Notes under the pieces: generated by a model
Database searches by the model: none
The model's input: only the letters and a program-made list of their open reading frames with translations
Told to the model about the DNA's origin: nothing
Source of the DNA: Neisseria polysaccharea ATCC 43768
GTDB lineage: Bacteria > Pseudomonadota > Gammaproteobacteria > Burkholderiales > Neisseriaceae
Length of the DNA: 35,227 nt
Reading direction: 5' to 3'
NCBI GenBank assembly: GCA_000176735.1
Contig: ADBE01000025.1
Location: 1-35,227, forward strand
In this document: positions 24,542 through 34,009 of the stretch, piece by piece
Layout: each line of letters begins with the position of its first letter
How positions within the stretch are numbered: the first letter of the stretch is position 1
Translations under genes and position numbers: made by a program

Positions 24542-24658
24542 CTGTTTTCCTTGATTTTTCAGAACCGGATTAAAATGTAGCAGAATGTAGTTTAACAAAC
24601 GGCAGCGGCTTTGGCGAATTACGGAAACACTACTCCCCGCTTTCAGACGGCAGCAGAA

Positions 24659-24672
24659 TTGATTTTTATCAA
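24659..24672. promoter_or_regulatory. FNR-type binding site
   Basis: TTGAT-TTTT-ATCAA is a perfect match to the FNR consensus TTGAT-N4-ATCAA. Its centre (24665.5) is about 60 bases upstream of the start predicted from the extended -10 at 24711-24719, the class I activator position. Confidence 0.6.
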
Positions 24673-24710
24673 GCAGGATACCGATGAAGGTGCAGGATGC
24701 AAAAGACTTG

Positions 24711-24719
24711 TGCTATTCT
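24711..24719 (+). promoter_or_regulatory. Extended -10 promoter for the MFS transporter
   Basis: TG-C-TATTCT with a poor -35 (TGCAGG), as expected of an activator-dependent promoter. Predicted start is near 24726, leaving a leader of about 130 bases. Confidence 0.45.
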
Positions 24720-24858
24720 TTGTAATCGAATGAAAGACGGGGGTTATCGTCTGTAAGATACCTACAAGATGCCGCACGACGGCACGGTTGGCAAAAGAAA
24801 GCGGCACACCGCTTCGCAAATTGTTGTTTCTTCCCATTTTCCTCAGGAGCAGGTCGAT

Positions 24859-26178
24859 ATGAAGGTTTCCCCACAAACGGCAATGACGCTTCGCCAAATC
24901 ATGCTGATGAACTTCGGATTCTTCGGCATCCAATACAGCTTCGGTTTGCAGCAGACCGCCATCAACCCCATCTTCAGCTTTCTTCAGGCCGACCCCGCAC
25001 AACTGCCCGTCCTCAATATGGCCGGCCCGATTACCGGACTGCTCGTGCAGCCCATCATCGGCGCAATGTCCGACCGCACTTGGATACCCGGCCTGGGTCG
25101 CCGCCGTCCGTATTTCCTCATCGGCGCAATCGGGTGCAGCCTCTGCCTCTTCATCTATCCGCACGTTACCGCCCTGTGGGTCGCCGTCATGCTGCTCTGG
25201 CTGCTCGACATCAGCAACAACACCGCCATGGAACCCTTCCGCGCCTTCGTTGCCGACACCGTTCCCGAGAAACAGCAGCCTACCGGCTTTCTGATGCAGT
25301 CCGTGTTTACCGGATTGGGCATCACGCTGGCAAACGTCTCCCTCTACATCTTCCAACAAATCGGCTGGCTCAAACAAACCTCCGAAGCAGGCATCCCCTA
25401 CTGGGTATTCGGTTCCTTCTACATCGGCGCGGCCTGTTCCATCGGCTCGGTGCTCATTACCATCCTCTCCACGCAGGAAAAAATGCCTACAGGCAAAGAA
25501 GCCGCCGAGTTGAAAGCCAAAACGGGCAATCCCTTGGGGGCAGTCAAAGACATCTTCGCCGCCATCAAAGAAATGCCCAAAACCCTGTGGCAGCTCGCCC
25601 TTGTGTACCTCTTCCAGTGGTACGCCCTCTTCATCTACTGGCAATACATCTCCCACAGCATCGTCCAATCCGTCTGGCACTCGACCGCCGCCAACAAAGC
25701 CGCCTACGAACAGGCAGTCGCCTGGACGGGTCTGGTCAACGGTTTCTACAACATCGTAACCTTCGTTTCCGCGTTTGGACTGATGTGGCTCGCACGCAAA
25801 TACGCCGCCAAATACGTCCACGCCTTCGCCGTTTCCCTTGCTGCCGCCGCACTATTGGCAATTCCCCATATTTCCGACAAATACCTCATGTTCGCACCCA
25901 TGATCGGTTTCGGTGTAGGTTGGGCAAGCATGATGGGCGTGCCGTTCATGATTGTCGTCAACTCCATCCCCAAAGCGCGTTACGGCGTGTACATGGGCAT
26001 CGTCAACATGATGATCGTCATCCCCATGCTGATCGAAACCGTAACCTTCGGTTGGGTTTACAACACCTTTCTCGGCGCGGATCCCGCCAACGCCATGACC
26101 TTTGCCGGCATTTTCCTCGCCGTCGCCGCCGTCCTGACGCTGGGCATCAAAATCAAAGGCAAACTGTCCGAATCCTGA
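24859..26178 (+). CDS. MFS sugar transporter (SLC45/GPH-like)
   Basis: The 439-aa integral membrane protein has about twelve hydrophobic segments. It resembles the sucrose/maltose-type (SLC45, GPH-like) cation symporters: [43 protein letters not shown], the loop [11 protein letters not shown] (A motif), [22 protein letters not shown], and [17 protein letters not shown] central cytoplasmic loop follows segment six. Start at 24859 uses AGGAG upstream. Substrate is probably a disaccharide or glucoside, not determined. Next to pgi but divergent, with an FNR site ahead, so perhaps raised under low oxygen. Confidence 0.82.
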   Translation: MKVSPQTAMTLRQIMLMNFGFFGIQYSFGLQQTAINPIFSFLQADPAQLPVLNMAGPITGLLVQPIIGAMSDRTWIPGLGRRRPYFLIGAIGCSLCLFIYPHVTALWVAVMLLWLLDISNNTAMEPFRAFVADTVPEKQQPTGFLMQSVFTGLGITLANVSLYIFQQIGWLKQTSEAGIPYWVFGSFYIGAACSIGSVLITILSTQEKMPTGKEAAELKAKTGNPLGAVKDIFAAIKEMPKTLWQLALVYLFQWYALFIYWQYISHSIVQSVWHSTAANKAAYEQAVAWTGLVNGFYNIVTFVSAFGLMWLARKYAAKYVHAFAVSLAAAALLAIPHISDKYLMFAPMIGFGVGWASMMGVPFMIVVNSIPKARYGVYMGIVNMMIVIPMLIETVTFGWVYNTFLGADPANAMTFAGIFLAVAAVLTLGIKIKGKLSES

Positions 26179-26281
26179 CGAATCCCGCCCCTGCCGTGCC
26201 GTCTGAAGGCAGCCGCCCTGCAAACGGCAGCCGGCCGGATTAATTACAGGCGAATAAATGCCGGACAGCCGCCTAATAAGG

Positions 26282-26287
26282 TATAAT
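26282..26287 (+). promoter_or_regulatory. Possible -10 element for pilG
   Basis: TATAAT in the 241-base gap upstream of pilG, with no good -35 at 16-18 bases. The rest of the gap shows one uptake core near 26199 and nothing else definite. Confidence 0.3.
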
Positions 26288-26419
26288 CGCACCCGATTCC
26301 GTCCCGTTTGCCGCCCGCAGGCGGGATGTCGGCGGTTTCCATCTTACCGGGAACACGCCGATACTGTTTTTTAACGATATTTCTTACATTTTATTCCAAT
26401 TACTTTACGGGGCTAGAAT

Positions 26420-27652
26420 ATGGCTAAAAATGGGGGATTTTCTTTGTTCGCAAAGAAAGAAAAACGCTTTATCTTTGAAGGCAGGCATTCCGCCTCCGAC
26501 AAACTGGTCAACGGCGAAGTATCCGCGTTTACCGAAGAAGAGGCGCGCAAAAAACTCGCCAAACGCGGCATCCGCCCGCTGCAGGTTACCCGTGTGAAAA
26601 CAAGCTCCAAGCGCAAAATCACACAAGAAGACATTACCGTCTTTACCCGCCAGCTGTCCACTATGATTAAAGCGGGCCTGCCGCTGATGCAGGCATTTGA
26701 AATCGTGGCGCGCGGACACGGCAACCCGTCTATGACGGAAATGCTGATGGAAATCCGCAGCAATGTGGAACAGGGCAGCACGTTGAGCCGCGCATTCTCG
26801 AACCACCCTAAATATTTCGACCGCTTCTACTGCAACCTGGTTGCGGCGGGCGAAACGGGCGGCGTGTTGGAAAGCCTGTTGGACAAATTGGCAGTCTATA
26901 AAGAAAAAACCCAGGCCATCCGCAAAAAGGTAAAAACCGCGCTGACCTATCCGGTATCCGTCATCGCCGTCGCCATCGGTTTGGTATTCGTGATGATGAT
27001 TTTCGTACTGCCCGCCTTTAAAGAGGTTTACGCCAATATGGGCGCGGAGCTTCCCGCACTGACCCAAACAGTGATGGATATGTCCGACTTTTTCGTCTCA
27101 TACGGCTGGATGGTGCTGATCGCACTCGGCTTTGCCATATACGGCTTCCTCAAATTGAAGGCGCGTTCGATTAAAATCCAACGGCGTATGGATGCCCTGC
27201 TGCTGCGTATGCCGATTTTCGGAGACATCGTCCGTAAAGGGACGATTGCCCGCTGGGGCAGGACGACGGCGACGCTGATTGCGGCAGGCGTGCCTTTGGT
27301 CGATGTATTGGACTCCACTGCCGGCGCGGCGGGCAATTTAATCTATGAAGAAGCCACCCGGGAAATCCGTACGCGCGTCATCCAAGGCCTGTCTATGACT
27401 TCGGGGATGCGTGCGACGGAACTGTTCCCCAATATGATGGTGCAGATGTCCTCCATCGGCGAGGAATCGGGTTCTTTGGACGATATGCTCAACAAAGCCG
27501 CCGAATTTTATGAAGACGAGGTGGACAATGCGGTCGGCAGGCTGTCCGCTATGATGGAGCCGATCATTATCGTGATTTTGGGCTTGGTCATCGGTACGCT
27601 TCTGGTCGCTATGTATCTGCCGCTGTTTAATTTGGGCAACGTGGTCGGCTGA
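26420..27652 (+). CDS. pilG: Type IV pilus inner-membrane platform protein PilG (PilC family)
   Basis: Polytopic core of the pilus assembly machine on which the PilF ATPase acts. The 410-aa protein has two T2SSF domains: TVFTRQLSTMIKAGLPLMQAF near residue 75, and the second in RWGRTTATLIAAGVPLVDVL. Three membrane spans are visible (about 170-200, 225-245 and 380-400). In other bacteria this gene is called pilC; in Neisseria pilC names the tip adhesin. It is followed by pilD after 73 bases. Confidence 0.94.
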   Translation: MAKNGGFSLFAKKEKRFIFEGRHSASDKLVNGEVSAFTEEEARKKLAKRGIRPLQVTRVKTSSKRKITQEDITVFTRQLSTMIKAGLPLMQAFEIVARGHGNPSMTEMLMEIRSNVEQGSTLSRAFSNHPKYFDRFYCNLVAAGETGGVLESLLDKLAVYKEKTQAIRKKVKTALTYPVSVIAVAIGLVFVMMIFVLPAFKEVYANMGAELPALTQTVMDMSDFFVSYGWMVLIALGFAIYGFLKLKARSIKIQRRMDALLLRMPIFGDIVRKGTIARWGRTTATLIAAGVPLVDVLDSTAGAAGNLIYEEATREIRTRVIQGLSMTSGMRATELFPNMMVQMSSIGEESGSLDDMLNKAAEFYEDEVDNAVGRLSAMMEPIIIVILGLVIGTLLVAMYLPLFNLGNVVG

Positions 27653-27725
27653 CCCGTCATACGGATCCGGCGCGGATTGGTTCTGCGCCGGTTTGTTTTT
27701 GCTTTGAATATATCGAGGGCAAAAT

Positions 27726-28586
27726 ATGTTTGCTTTGTCTATACTGCCTCCGTTTGCCGTACCTTTGGCAGCGGTGTTGGGACTGCTGGTCGGCAGTTTC
27801 CTGAATGTCGTCATTTACCGCGTACCCGTGATGATGGAACGCGGCTGGACGGTATTTGCCAAAGAACATTTAAACCTGCCGCTGACCGACGAGGAAAGCC
27901 GTACCTTCAACCTGATGAAGCCGGATTCCTGCTGCCCCAAATGCCGTGTGCCGATACGCGCGTGGCAGAACATCCCGATTGTCAGCTACCTGCTCCTGCG
28001 CGGCAAATGCGCCTCCTGCCAAACCAAAATCAGCATACGTTATCCCTTAATCGAGCTGCTGACCGGCGTATTGTTCGGGCTGGTCGCCTGGCAATACGGC
28101 TGGTCTTGGATTACGCTGGGCGGATTGGTACTGACCGCGTTTCTGATTTCCCTGACCTTTATCGATGCGGACACCCAATACCTGCCCGACTCGATGACAC
28201 TGCCCTTGATTTGGCTGGGGCTGATATTTAATTTGGACGGCGGCTTCGTGCCTTTGCAGTCTGCCGTTTTAGGTGCGGTTGCCGGCTATGGTTCATTATG
28301 GCTCTTATGTGCGGTGTATAAACTGCTCACAGGAAAAACCGGTATGGGCAACGGAGATTTCAAACTGATTGCCGCATTGGGCGCGTGGCTCGGCATATCC
28401 GCATTGCCCGTGCTGATTTTTGTTTCCTCGCTGATCGGTTTGGTCGCGGCAATCGTTATGCGCGTCGCCAAGGGGCAGCATTTTGCCTTCGGCCTCGCAC
28501 TGACAGTTTCAGGCTGGATAATTTTTACGGCAAACGATTCCGTATGGCGGGCGGTCAACTGGTGGCTGACCCATCCGGTGCTGTAA
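27726..28586 (+). CDS. pilD: Prepilin peptidase/N-methyltransferase PilD
   Basis: Cleaves leader peptides of type IV prepilins and methylates the new N-terminus. The 286-aa membrane protein has the cytoplasmic cysteine tetrad C70, C73, C95, C98 between segments one and two, and the two catalytic aspartates D147 (FIDADT) and D211 (GNGDFK), spaced 64 residues as in Pseudomonas PilD. About eight hydrophobic segments. Between pilG and coaE, with coaE starting two bases after its stop. Confidence 0.95.
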   Translation: MFALSILPPFAVPLAAVLGLLVGSFLNVVIYRVPVMMERGWTVFAKEHLNLPLTDEESRTFNLMKPDSCCPKCRVPIRAWQNIPIVSYLLLRGKCASCQTKISIRYPLIELLTGVLFGLVAWQYGWSWITLGGLVLTAFLISLTFIDADTQYLPDSMTLPLIWLGLIFNLDGGFVPLQSAVLGAVAGYGSLWLLCAVYKLLTGKTGMGNGDFKLIAALGAWLGISALPVLIFVSSLIGLVAAIVMRVAKGQHFAFGLALTVSGWIIFTANDSVWRAVNWWLTHPVL

Positions 28587-28587
28587 G

Positions 28588-29220
28588 ATGACGGTATGGG
28601 TCGGACTGACCGGCGGAATCGGCAGCGGCAAATCGGCAGCCGCGCAATGTTTTGCCGATTTGGGCGTGCCGCGCATCGATGCGGACGCGGCGGCGCACTC
28701 GCTGACGGCTTCAGACGGCATCGCCCTGCCGGAAATCAGGCGGCTGTTCGGCGATATCGTTTTCGACACACAGGGTTTGTTGCGGCGCGACATATTGCGT
28801 AAAGAAGTCTTTGCCTCCCCATCGCGAAAAGCCTTGCTCGAATCCGTGATGTTGCCGCTGATTTTCTTAGAAATCAAAAAGCAGCAAGAAACCTTTACCG
28901 ATGCGGCCTACGGCATTGTCGAAATTCCGCTGCTGACGGAAAAGCGTCAATTTATCAGCCTGATACGGCGTGTCCTGACCATAAGCGCACCTTTGGAAAA
29001 ACGTATCCGCAGGGTGATGGCCCGCAGCGGGCTGACGCGCGGCGAGGTGGAAACCATCACCAGCCATCAGGCATCCGAATCCGAACGCCTGCTGCTTGCA
29101 GACGATGTGCTGCTCAATGACGGCAGCCTCAAAAGCCTGCGTGAGAAAACAATGCGCCTGCACGCGTTTTATTCAGGGATTTTCGCCTTAAAACCAACAC
29201 AAGGAAAACACAATGGCTGA
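28588..29220 (+). CDS. coaE: Dephospho-CoA kinase
   Basis: Last step of coenzyme A synthesis. The 210-aa P-loop kinase has GGIGSGKS at 9-16, [10 protein letters not shown] (substrate-binding Asp), [10 protein letters not shown] and the lid [16 protein letters not shown]. An uptake sequence at about 28708-28719 encodes ASDGI. The pilD-coaE-yacG order is conserved widely in gamma- and betaproteobacteria. Overlaps yacG by eight bases. Confidence 0.95.
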   Translation: MTVWVGLTGGIGSGKSAAAQCFADLGVPRIDADAAAHSLTASDGIALPEIRRLFGDIVFDTQGLLRRDILRKEVFASPSRKALLESVMLPLIFLEIKKQQETFTDAAYGIVEIPLLTEKRQFISLIRRVLTISAPLEKRIRRVMARSGLTRGEVETITSHQASESERLLLADDVLLNDGSLKSLREKTMRLHAFYSGIFALKPTQGKHNG

Positions 29221-29422
29221 GTCGCGGCAAACACGTCTTCAAGTCAAATGTCCGACCTGTCAAACGGCAGTAGTATGGAAACCGGAAAACGCATTCCGCC
29301 CCTTCTGTTCGCAACGCTGCAAACTGATCGACTTGGGCGGATGGGCAGACGGGAAATATACGGTTTCCGACCAAACGGAAAGTTTGCCGGAAATATCCGA
29401 ACCCGACGGAGCATACCGCTGA
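29213..29422 (+). CDS. yacG: DNA gyrase inhibitor YacG, zinc-binding
   Basis: Small (69 aa) zinc-ribbon protein that in E. coli binds GyrB and inhibits gyrase. Ligands are in VKCPTC and [14 protein letters not shown], the family hallmark, followed by an acidic tail. Starts inside coaE, so translation is likely coupled. Confidence 0.93.
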   Translation: MAESRQTRLQVKCPTCQTAVVWKPENAFRPFCSQRCKLIDLGGWADGKYTVSDQTESLPEISEPDGAYR

Positions 29423-29456
29423 CCGCCCCGCCTTCCCGGCAAACACCCTGAAAGTC

Positions 29457-29494
29457 AAATGCCGTCTGAAACAAATACGCTTCAGACGGCATTT
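29457..29494. terminator. Bidirectional uptake-sequence terminator, yacG/pilF
   Basis: AAATGCCGTCTGAA (29457-29470) and TTCAGACGGCATTT (29481-29494) with a ten-base loop, then TTC. Serves the convergent yacG and pilF. Confidence 0.85.
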
Positions 29495-29506
29495 TCATTC
29501 TCAAAC

Positions 29507-31183
29507 CTAATCGTTGGTATTTGCCGTTACCTCTTCCAATGAAGTAATGCCCTGCATAACTTTCAAAATACCGGCCCGGCGCAAATCCACCATACCCTCC
29601 TTATAGGCAACGTCCAAAATATCCACTTCCGTACCGTTGTTCATAATCACACGCTGCATTTCTTCGCTGATGGGCATAACCTCATACACGCCCGCACGCC
29701 CCTTGTAACCCTGACCCCGGCAACGGTCGCAACCGACGGCATGGTAAAGTTTCCAATCTTTTGCAAGATCCTCATCGGTGAAGCCGATTTCCTTCAGAGC
29801 AGAAGCAGACGGGCGTTCCACTTCCTGTTTGCAGCTCGAACACAACCTGCGTAAAAGACGCTGCGCCATAATCAGGCTGACCGAACTGGCAATATTAAAC
29901 GGCGCGACACCCATATTCAGCATACGCGACAACGTCGCCGGCGCATTATTGGTGTGCAGGGTGGAAAACACCATATGCCCTGTTTGTGCCGCCTTAATCG
30001 CAATATCGGCAGTTTCCAAATCACGAATCTCACCGACCATAATGATGTCCAGATCCTGACGCAGGAAAGACTTTAAAGCAGCGGCAAAAGTCAGACCCTG
30101 CTTCTCATTGACGTTGACCTGATTGATGCCTGGCAGGTTAATCTCGGCAGGGTCTTCCGCCGTTGCAATATTTACCGACTCCGTATTCAAAATATTCAAA
30201 CAGGTATAGAGCGACACCGTCTTACCCGAACCCGTCGGGCCGGTTACCAGCACCATACCGTAAGGACGATGAATCGCTTCCAACAGCAATTTTTTCTGAA
30301 ACGGCTCAAAACCGAGCTGGTCGATATTCAAAGACGCGGCATCGGAGTTCAAAATCCGCATCACAACCTTTTCGCCAAACAGCGTCGGCAAAGTGCTGAC
30401 GCGGAAATCGATAGGCTTGCCGCCCTTTTGAAAGGTCAGCTGCATCCTGCCGTCCTGCGGTATGCGTTTTTCGGAAATATCCAAACGCGACATCACCTTA
30501 ATCCGGGAAGCAAGCTGCCCCCTTACCGCAATAGGCGGCTGAACCACCTCGCGAAGCTGCCCGTCCACGCGGAAACGGATACGGGCATTGTGTTCGTAAA
30601 ACTCAAAATGAATGTCCGATGCCCCGCTGCGCAAGGCATCCGACAAAGTTTTATGGATAAACCTCGGAACAGGGCCGTCCTCCGCCTCCTCATTGTCGAT
30701 ATACAGGGTGTGGCTTTCCTCTTCCTCCTGCTCCTCCCCAAGCTCCTGAAGCAGCGATGTCGATCTCGACCCCACCCAATCGAGCAAACCCGCCAACTGG
30801 TCATCCTCGACAATGACCAACTCAACCGCAATCCCTGCGGCAGACACGGTTTTCTGAATTTGCGGCATCTGTGTCGGATCGGAAACCGCAAAAAATACTT
30901 TATTGTCCCGACGGAAAACCGGCACACAGTGGAACTCCACCATCTGCTCCTCCGTCAACACCCCCATCAGCACCCTGTGGCGCGGATAGTAGCGCAAATC
31001 GAAAACCGAATAACTGAACACCCTTGCAATCAATGCCGCAAGCGACTTGGGCGAAATGACGCCGTCTGAAAACAGTATCGGCAACACTTCCTTACCCGCC
31101 TGCGACTCCTTGTAGTAATGCTCGGCCTGCTCAACAGTAACCACCTGGTTTTGAACCAGAATCCTCAGCAAACCTACGCTCAT
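29507..31183 (-). CDS. pilF: Type IV pilus assembly ATPase PilF (PilB family)
   Basis: Cytoplasmic hexameric ATPase that powers pilus extension. The 558-aa protein has an N-terminal MshEN domain (1-140), an acidic linker (GEEQEEEES), then the GspE ATPase: ASDIHFEF, Walker A GPTGSGKT at about 314-321, the Asp box with TAEDPAEI, Walker B MVGEIRD and the His box STLHTNNA. A tetracysteine zinc site follows (CSSC and CDRC). In Neisseria pilF is the PilB orthologue. It lies convergent to pilG-pilD instead of upstream of them. An uptake core lies inside at about 31062. Confidence 0.95.
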   Translation of the reverse strand: MSVGLLRILVQNQVVTVEQAEHYYKESQAGKEVLPILFSDGVISPKSLAALIARVFSYSVFDLRYYPRHRVLMGVLTEEQMVEFHCVPVFRRDNKVFFAVSDPTQMPQIQKTVSAAGIAVELVIVEDDQLAGLLDWVGSRSTSLLQELGEEQEEEESHTLYIDNEEAEDGPVPRFIHKTLSDALRSGASDIHFEFYEHNARIRFRVDGQLREVVQPPIAVRGQLASRIKVMSRLDISEKRIPQDGRMQLTFQKGGKPIDFRVSTLPTLFGEKVVMRILNSDAASLNIDQLGFEPFQKKLLLEAIHRPYGMVLVTGPTGSGKTVSLYTCLNILNTESVNIATAEDPAEINLPGINQVNVNEKQGLTFAAALKSFLRQDLDIIMVGEIRDLETADIAIKAAQTGHMVFSTLHTNNAPATLSRMLNMGVAPFNIASSVSLIMAQRLLRRLCSSCKQEVERPSASALKEIGFTDEDLAKDWKLYHAVGCDRCRGQGYKGRAGVYEVMPISEEMQRVIMNNGTEVDILDVAYKEGMVDLRRAGILKVMQGITSLEEVTANTND

Positions 31184-31349
31184 ACGACCTTATCCCCAAA
31201 TTTATTCATTGTTATACCTGTACAGCTTTTATCATAAAACAACAGATTTCCAAACCGGAACATCTTTATACGGAACCTGAAAATCATTTCATGATTCTAC
31301 CGTCCTAAAGGTCGGTTTTTCAAGCAGGAAGAAAAAGTTTTCAGATGGC

Positions 31350-31378
31350 AAAAAAGCCTTCCAACACTGAAAGGCCTT
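31350..31378 (-). terminator. Intrinsic terminator after tRNA-Arg
   Basis: On the minus strand AAGGCCTTTC (31369-31378) pairs with GGAAGGCTTT (31353-31362) over ten positions including two G-U pairs, loop of six, then more T. It is not built from uptake sequences. Confidence 0.7.
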
Positions 31379-31429
31379 ATATCGGAAACTTCCCGCAACA
31401 CGAGAAACAGACAAATGCAAATCGTCAAA

Positions 31430-31501
31430 CCTCGCCAACAGGAATCGAACCTGTATTTTACGCTTAGGAGGCATACGTTCTATCCGTTGAACTATGGCGA
31501 G
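31430..31501 (-). tRNA. tRNA-Arg (anticodon CCT)
   Basis: 72-base cloverleaf on the minus strand: acceptor CTCGCCA/TGGCGAG (seven pairs), D stem GTTC/GAAC, anticodon stem TATGC/GCGTA with loop CTCCTAA (anticodon CCT at 31466-31468), T stem ACAGG/CCTGT with TTCGATT loop, discriminator G. No CCA is encoded. The first pair would be C1-G72, less usual than G1-C72. It lies 20 bases after the DUF441 gene and is probably processed from that transcript. Confidence 0.9.
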
Positions 31502-31521
31502 CCGAAATGAAAGTGGGGATT

Positions 31522-31968
31522 TTAACCCTTTCCGACGACAAAAGACAAGATGCCGGCCGCAATCAGCGGACCGACAGGGATACCGCCCATAAATGCCACC
31601 CCGATGACCGTACCGATCAGCAAGCCCGTTACCAATACCGGCTGCTGTCCCATCAAAGGCACGCCGCGTCCCGCCAGCCAAGCCACGAAAATACCGATAA
31701 AAACGGCGGATATCATTTTAAAATTCAAAAATTCGGCAACAGAAGGCACCTGCGCCTTTCCTGAAACCAACGGACTCAAAACCCCTATGGTCAAAAGAAT
31801 GATACCGAGATTCAACCCATGCTTCTCGACCAACGGGACAAACTGTACCAATGCCGTCTGCTGCATCAGCAGCAATATGGTTGCCGAGACGGTAATCGAA
31901 TTGTTGTTGCTGACCACCCCCAACAGAATCAGCGTAACCAAAAACAGGGGAACAAAACTGAAATTCAT
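31522..31968 (-). CDS. DUF441 membrane protein (YeaL family)
   Basis: The 148-aa hydrophobic protein with four or five membrane segments matches the DUF441/YeaL family by its layout: [22 protein letters not shown] at the start, [20 protein letters not shown] in the middle, [20 protein letters not shown] at the end. Function of the family is unknown. It begins three bases after ispB ends, so the two are co-transcribed. Confidence 0.88.
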   Translation of the reverse strand: MNFSFVPLFLVTLILLGVVSNNNSITVSATILLLMQQTALVQFVPLVEKHGLNLGIILLTIGVLSPLVSGKAQVPSVAEFLNFKMISAVFIGIFVAWLAGRGVPLMGQQPVLVTGLLIGTVIGVAFMGGIPVGPLIAAGILSFVVGKG

Positions 31969-31971
31969 CGG

Positions 31972-32946
31972 TTACGACACCCTGACCAAAGATTCCTTCG
32001 CCAGCTGAATCATGGCATCCTTCACTTCGCTGTCGGGCAGGGCATCCAACGCGGCAACGGCACAATCGACTGCTTTGCGCGCCTCACCTATCGAATATGC
32101 CAAAGCATCCGAACGGACGACATAATTGTGGATTTTCTCAAAATAGCTGCGATCTGCATTCTCCAAAGCAGTACGCACATCGTTCGCAACCTGTTCGGAA
32201 CCCTGACGCATCAGATAAATCAAAGGCAAAGTCGGTTTTCCTTCCGCCAAATCGTCGCCGACGTTTTTGCCGGTTTCTTCGGTTTCGCCAGAATAGTCCA
32301 GCACATCGTCAATAATTTGGAATGCCGTGCCGACGTACATACCGTAGTCTTTCAACGCCTGTTCGTGTTCGGGGGAAGCCTTGCCCAAAATTGCGCCGAC
32401 TTGAGCGGCAGCTTCAAACAATTTTGCCGTTTTATATTGGATGACTTGGATATATTGTTCTTCGGTAATGTCCGTATTGCCGATGTTCATCAGCTGCATG
32501 ACTTCGCCCTCGGCAATAATGTTGGTTGCATCCGCCATCACTTCCAAAACGCGCATACTGTCCGAGTCAACCATCAGTTGAAAGGCGCGCGTGTATAAAA
32601 AGTCGCCAACCAACACTGCCGCCGCATTGCCGAACAGATTGTTTGCCGTTGCCCGTCCACGGCGCAAATCGCTTTCATCGACCACATCATCATGCAGCAG
32701 CGTCGAAGTGTGGATAAATTCGACCATCGCCGCCAGCGAATACAGTTTCCCGTCATCATAACCGACCGCCTTACCCGCCAAAATCGTCATAATCGGACGC
32801 AGGCGTTTGCCGCCCGCGCTGATGATATATGTACCGATTTGCGAAATCAGTGCGACATCGGATTGCACCGCACGGTTGATGACTTCATTGACTTTGGCAA
32901 GGTCTTCAGGCAGATGTCGCTGGAAATAGGGCAGATTCTCGAGCAT
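31972..32946 (-). CDS. ispB: Octaprenyl diphosphate synthase
   Basis: Makes the long isoprenoid side chain of ubiquinone (Q-8 in Neisseria). The 324-aa trans-prenyltransferase has GGKRLRP (45-51), first Asp-rich motif DDVVD (86-90), FQIIDDVLD (209-217), and GKNVGDDLAEGKPTLPLI. Small residues upstream of the first motif fit a long-chain product. The ubiquinone hydroxylase gene ubiM lies nearby but on the other strand beyond rplU-rpmA. Confidence 0.95.
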   Translation of the reverse strand: MLENLPYFQRHLPEDLAKVNEVINRAVQSDVALISQIGTYIISAGGKRLRPIMTILAGKAVGYDDGKLYSLAAMVEFIHTSTLLHDDVVDESDLRRGRATANNLFGNAAAVLVGDFLYTRAFQLMVDSDSMRVLEVMADATNIIAEGEVMQLMNIGNTDITEEQYIQVIQYKTAKLFEAAAQVGAILGKASPEHEQALKDYGMYVGTAFQIIDDVLDYSGETEETGKNVGDDLAEGKPTLPLIYLMRQGSEQVANDVRTALENADRSYFEKIHNYVVRSDALAYSIGEARKAVDCAVAALDALPDSEVKDAMIQLAKESLVRVS

Positions 32947-33084
32947 GGCAGACTCTCAGGTTTACGTTTCCGTCAAACGGCAGATACCGCTTGAAAGCTG
33001 ATTCAAATAGCGGGCAATTATATCAGCAAAGCCATCAGGGTACATCTTTTCAGACGGCATATGGTTATCCGAACCGCGCAAACT

Positions 33085-33113
33085 TTGACAAAACAGGCAA
33101 ATAACAATACAAT
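33085..33113 (+). promoter_or_regulatory. Near-consensus promoter of rplU-rpmA
   Basis: TTGACA (33085-33090), 17-base spacer, TACAAT (33108-33113). It is the best sigma-70 match in the window, as expected for ribosomal genes. The leader would be about 50 bases. An uptake sequence lies upstream at about 33049-33060. Confidence 0.8.
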
Positions 33114-33169
33114 GCCGAATTTCGCACAATGGTGTGCGGATATTAACCATAACCCTTATGGAGTTGAGT

Positions 33170-33478
33170 ATGTACGCGGTCGTAAAAACCGGCGGCAAAC
33201 AGTATAAAGTTTCCGTCGGCGAAAAATTGAAAGTAGAACAGATACCAGCCGAACTCGACAGCCAAATCGAACTGACCGAAGTTTTGATGATTGCTGACGG
33301 CGAATCTGTAAAAGTTGGCGCACCTTTTATCGAAGGTGCGAAAGTAACGGCTAAAGTAGTGGCACACGGTCGTGGCGAGAAAGTCCGCATCTTCAAAATG
33401 CGCCGCCGCAAACACTACCAAAAACGCCAAGGCCACCGCCAAAATTTCACCCAAATCGAAATCGTGGCAATCGCCTAA
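33170..33478 (+). CDS. rplU: 50S ribosomal protein L21
   Basis: 102-aa large-subunit protein starting [18 protein letters not shown], with the conserved C-terminal [16 protein letters not shown] that binds 23S rRNA. Start at 33170 is fixed by the family N-terminus and a GGAG ribosome site upstream; the frame extends further upstream without support. Confidence 0.98.
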   Translation: MYAVVKTGGKQYKVSVGEKLKVEQIPAELDSQIELTEVLMIADGESVKVGAPFIEGAKVTAKVVAHGRGEKVRIFKMRRRKHYQKRQGHRQNFTQIEIVAIA

Positions 33479-33502
33479 CCTTAAAACTTAGGAGCATTAC
33501 AA

Positions 33503-33775
33503 ATGGCAAGTAAAAAAGCAGGCGGCAGCACCCGCAACGGTCGCGATTCAGAAGCCAAACGCTTGGGCGTTAAAGCCTACGGCAACGAGCTGATTCCCGC
33601 AGGTTCCATCATCGTACGCCAACGCGGTACCAAATTCCACGCAGGCGACAACGTAGGCATGGGCAAAGATCACACTTTGTTCGCCAAAATTGACGGTTAT
33701 GTCGAATTCAAAACCAAAGGCGCGCTGAACCGTAAAACTGTCAGCATCCGTCCTTACACCGGTTCTGAAGAATAA
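33503..33775 (+). CDS. rpmA: 50S ribosomal protein L27
   Basis: 90-aa protein with the family N-terminus [22 protein letters not shown], whose tip reaches the peptidyl-transferase centre, then [19 protein letters not shown]. No Firmicute-type N-terminal extension is present. TTAGGAG precedes the ATG. It is 24 bases after rplU. Confidence 0.98.
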   Translation: MASKKAGGSTRNGRDSEAKRLGVKAYGNELIPAGSIIVRQRGTKFHAGDNVGMGKDHTLFAKIDGYVEFKTKGALNRKTVSIRPYTGSEE

Positions 33776-33790
33776 TCCAACCGATACCTG

Positions 33791-33820
33791 AAGCCGCATC
33801 TTTTCACGATGCGGCTTTTT
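33791..33820 (+). terminator. Intrinsic terminator after rpmA
   Basis: AAGCCGCATC (33791-33800), seven-base loop, GATGCGGCTT (33808-33817), then TTT. A standard hairpin with no uptake sequence. Confidence 0.92.
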
Positions 33821-33909
33821 ACATACCCCACACCCGATTTGATACACATTAAGCTGAAAGTAAAAATCCGCATACACCCTCCCCTGCATATTTCTTCAAC
33901 AGCGGGTTT

Positions 33910-33918
33910 TGATATAAT
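33910..33918 (+). promoter_or_regulatory. Extended -10 promoter of ubiM
   Basis: TG-A-TATAAT, with a weak -35. The leader of about 85 bases contains one uptake sequence (33965-33976). Confidence 0.55.
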
Positions 33919-34009
33919 CGCCTATCTATTACAGATAGTTCAAACGGCATTCAACCCCTTACAAATGCCGTCTGAAATCATCGGCATCCGCCTATGCAAA
34001 GGATATTTT

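Larger units (their letters stand above)
24542..24858. other. Regulatory gap between pgi and the sugar transporter
   Basis: A 317-base non-coding stretch between divergent genes. It holds an extended -10 for pgi (minus strand TG-C-TACATT, 24574-24582), a single uptake core at about 24641-24652, the FNR-type palindrome at 24659-24672, and an extended -10 (24711-24719) pointing to the transporter. No small gene is evident. Confidence 0.6.

Noticed and set aside
24643-25821. 392-codon minus-strand frame opposite the sugar transporter
   Set aside because: Antisense to a clear MFS protein; the Gly/Asp/His-rich sequence matches no fold I recognise.
31306-31320. ACCG...CGGT stem followed by T run upstream of pilF
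   Set aside because: Only four clean pairs and a mismatch next to them; too weak to call a terminator.
31338-31349. TTCAGATGGCAA as a functional uptake sequence
   Set aside because: One core base is changed (C to T) and there is no partner arm; probably a decayed copy.
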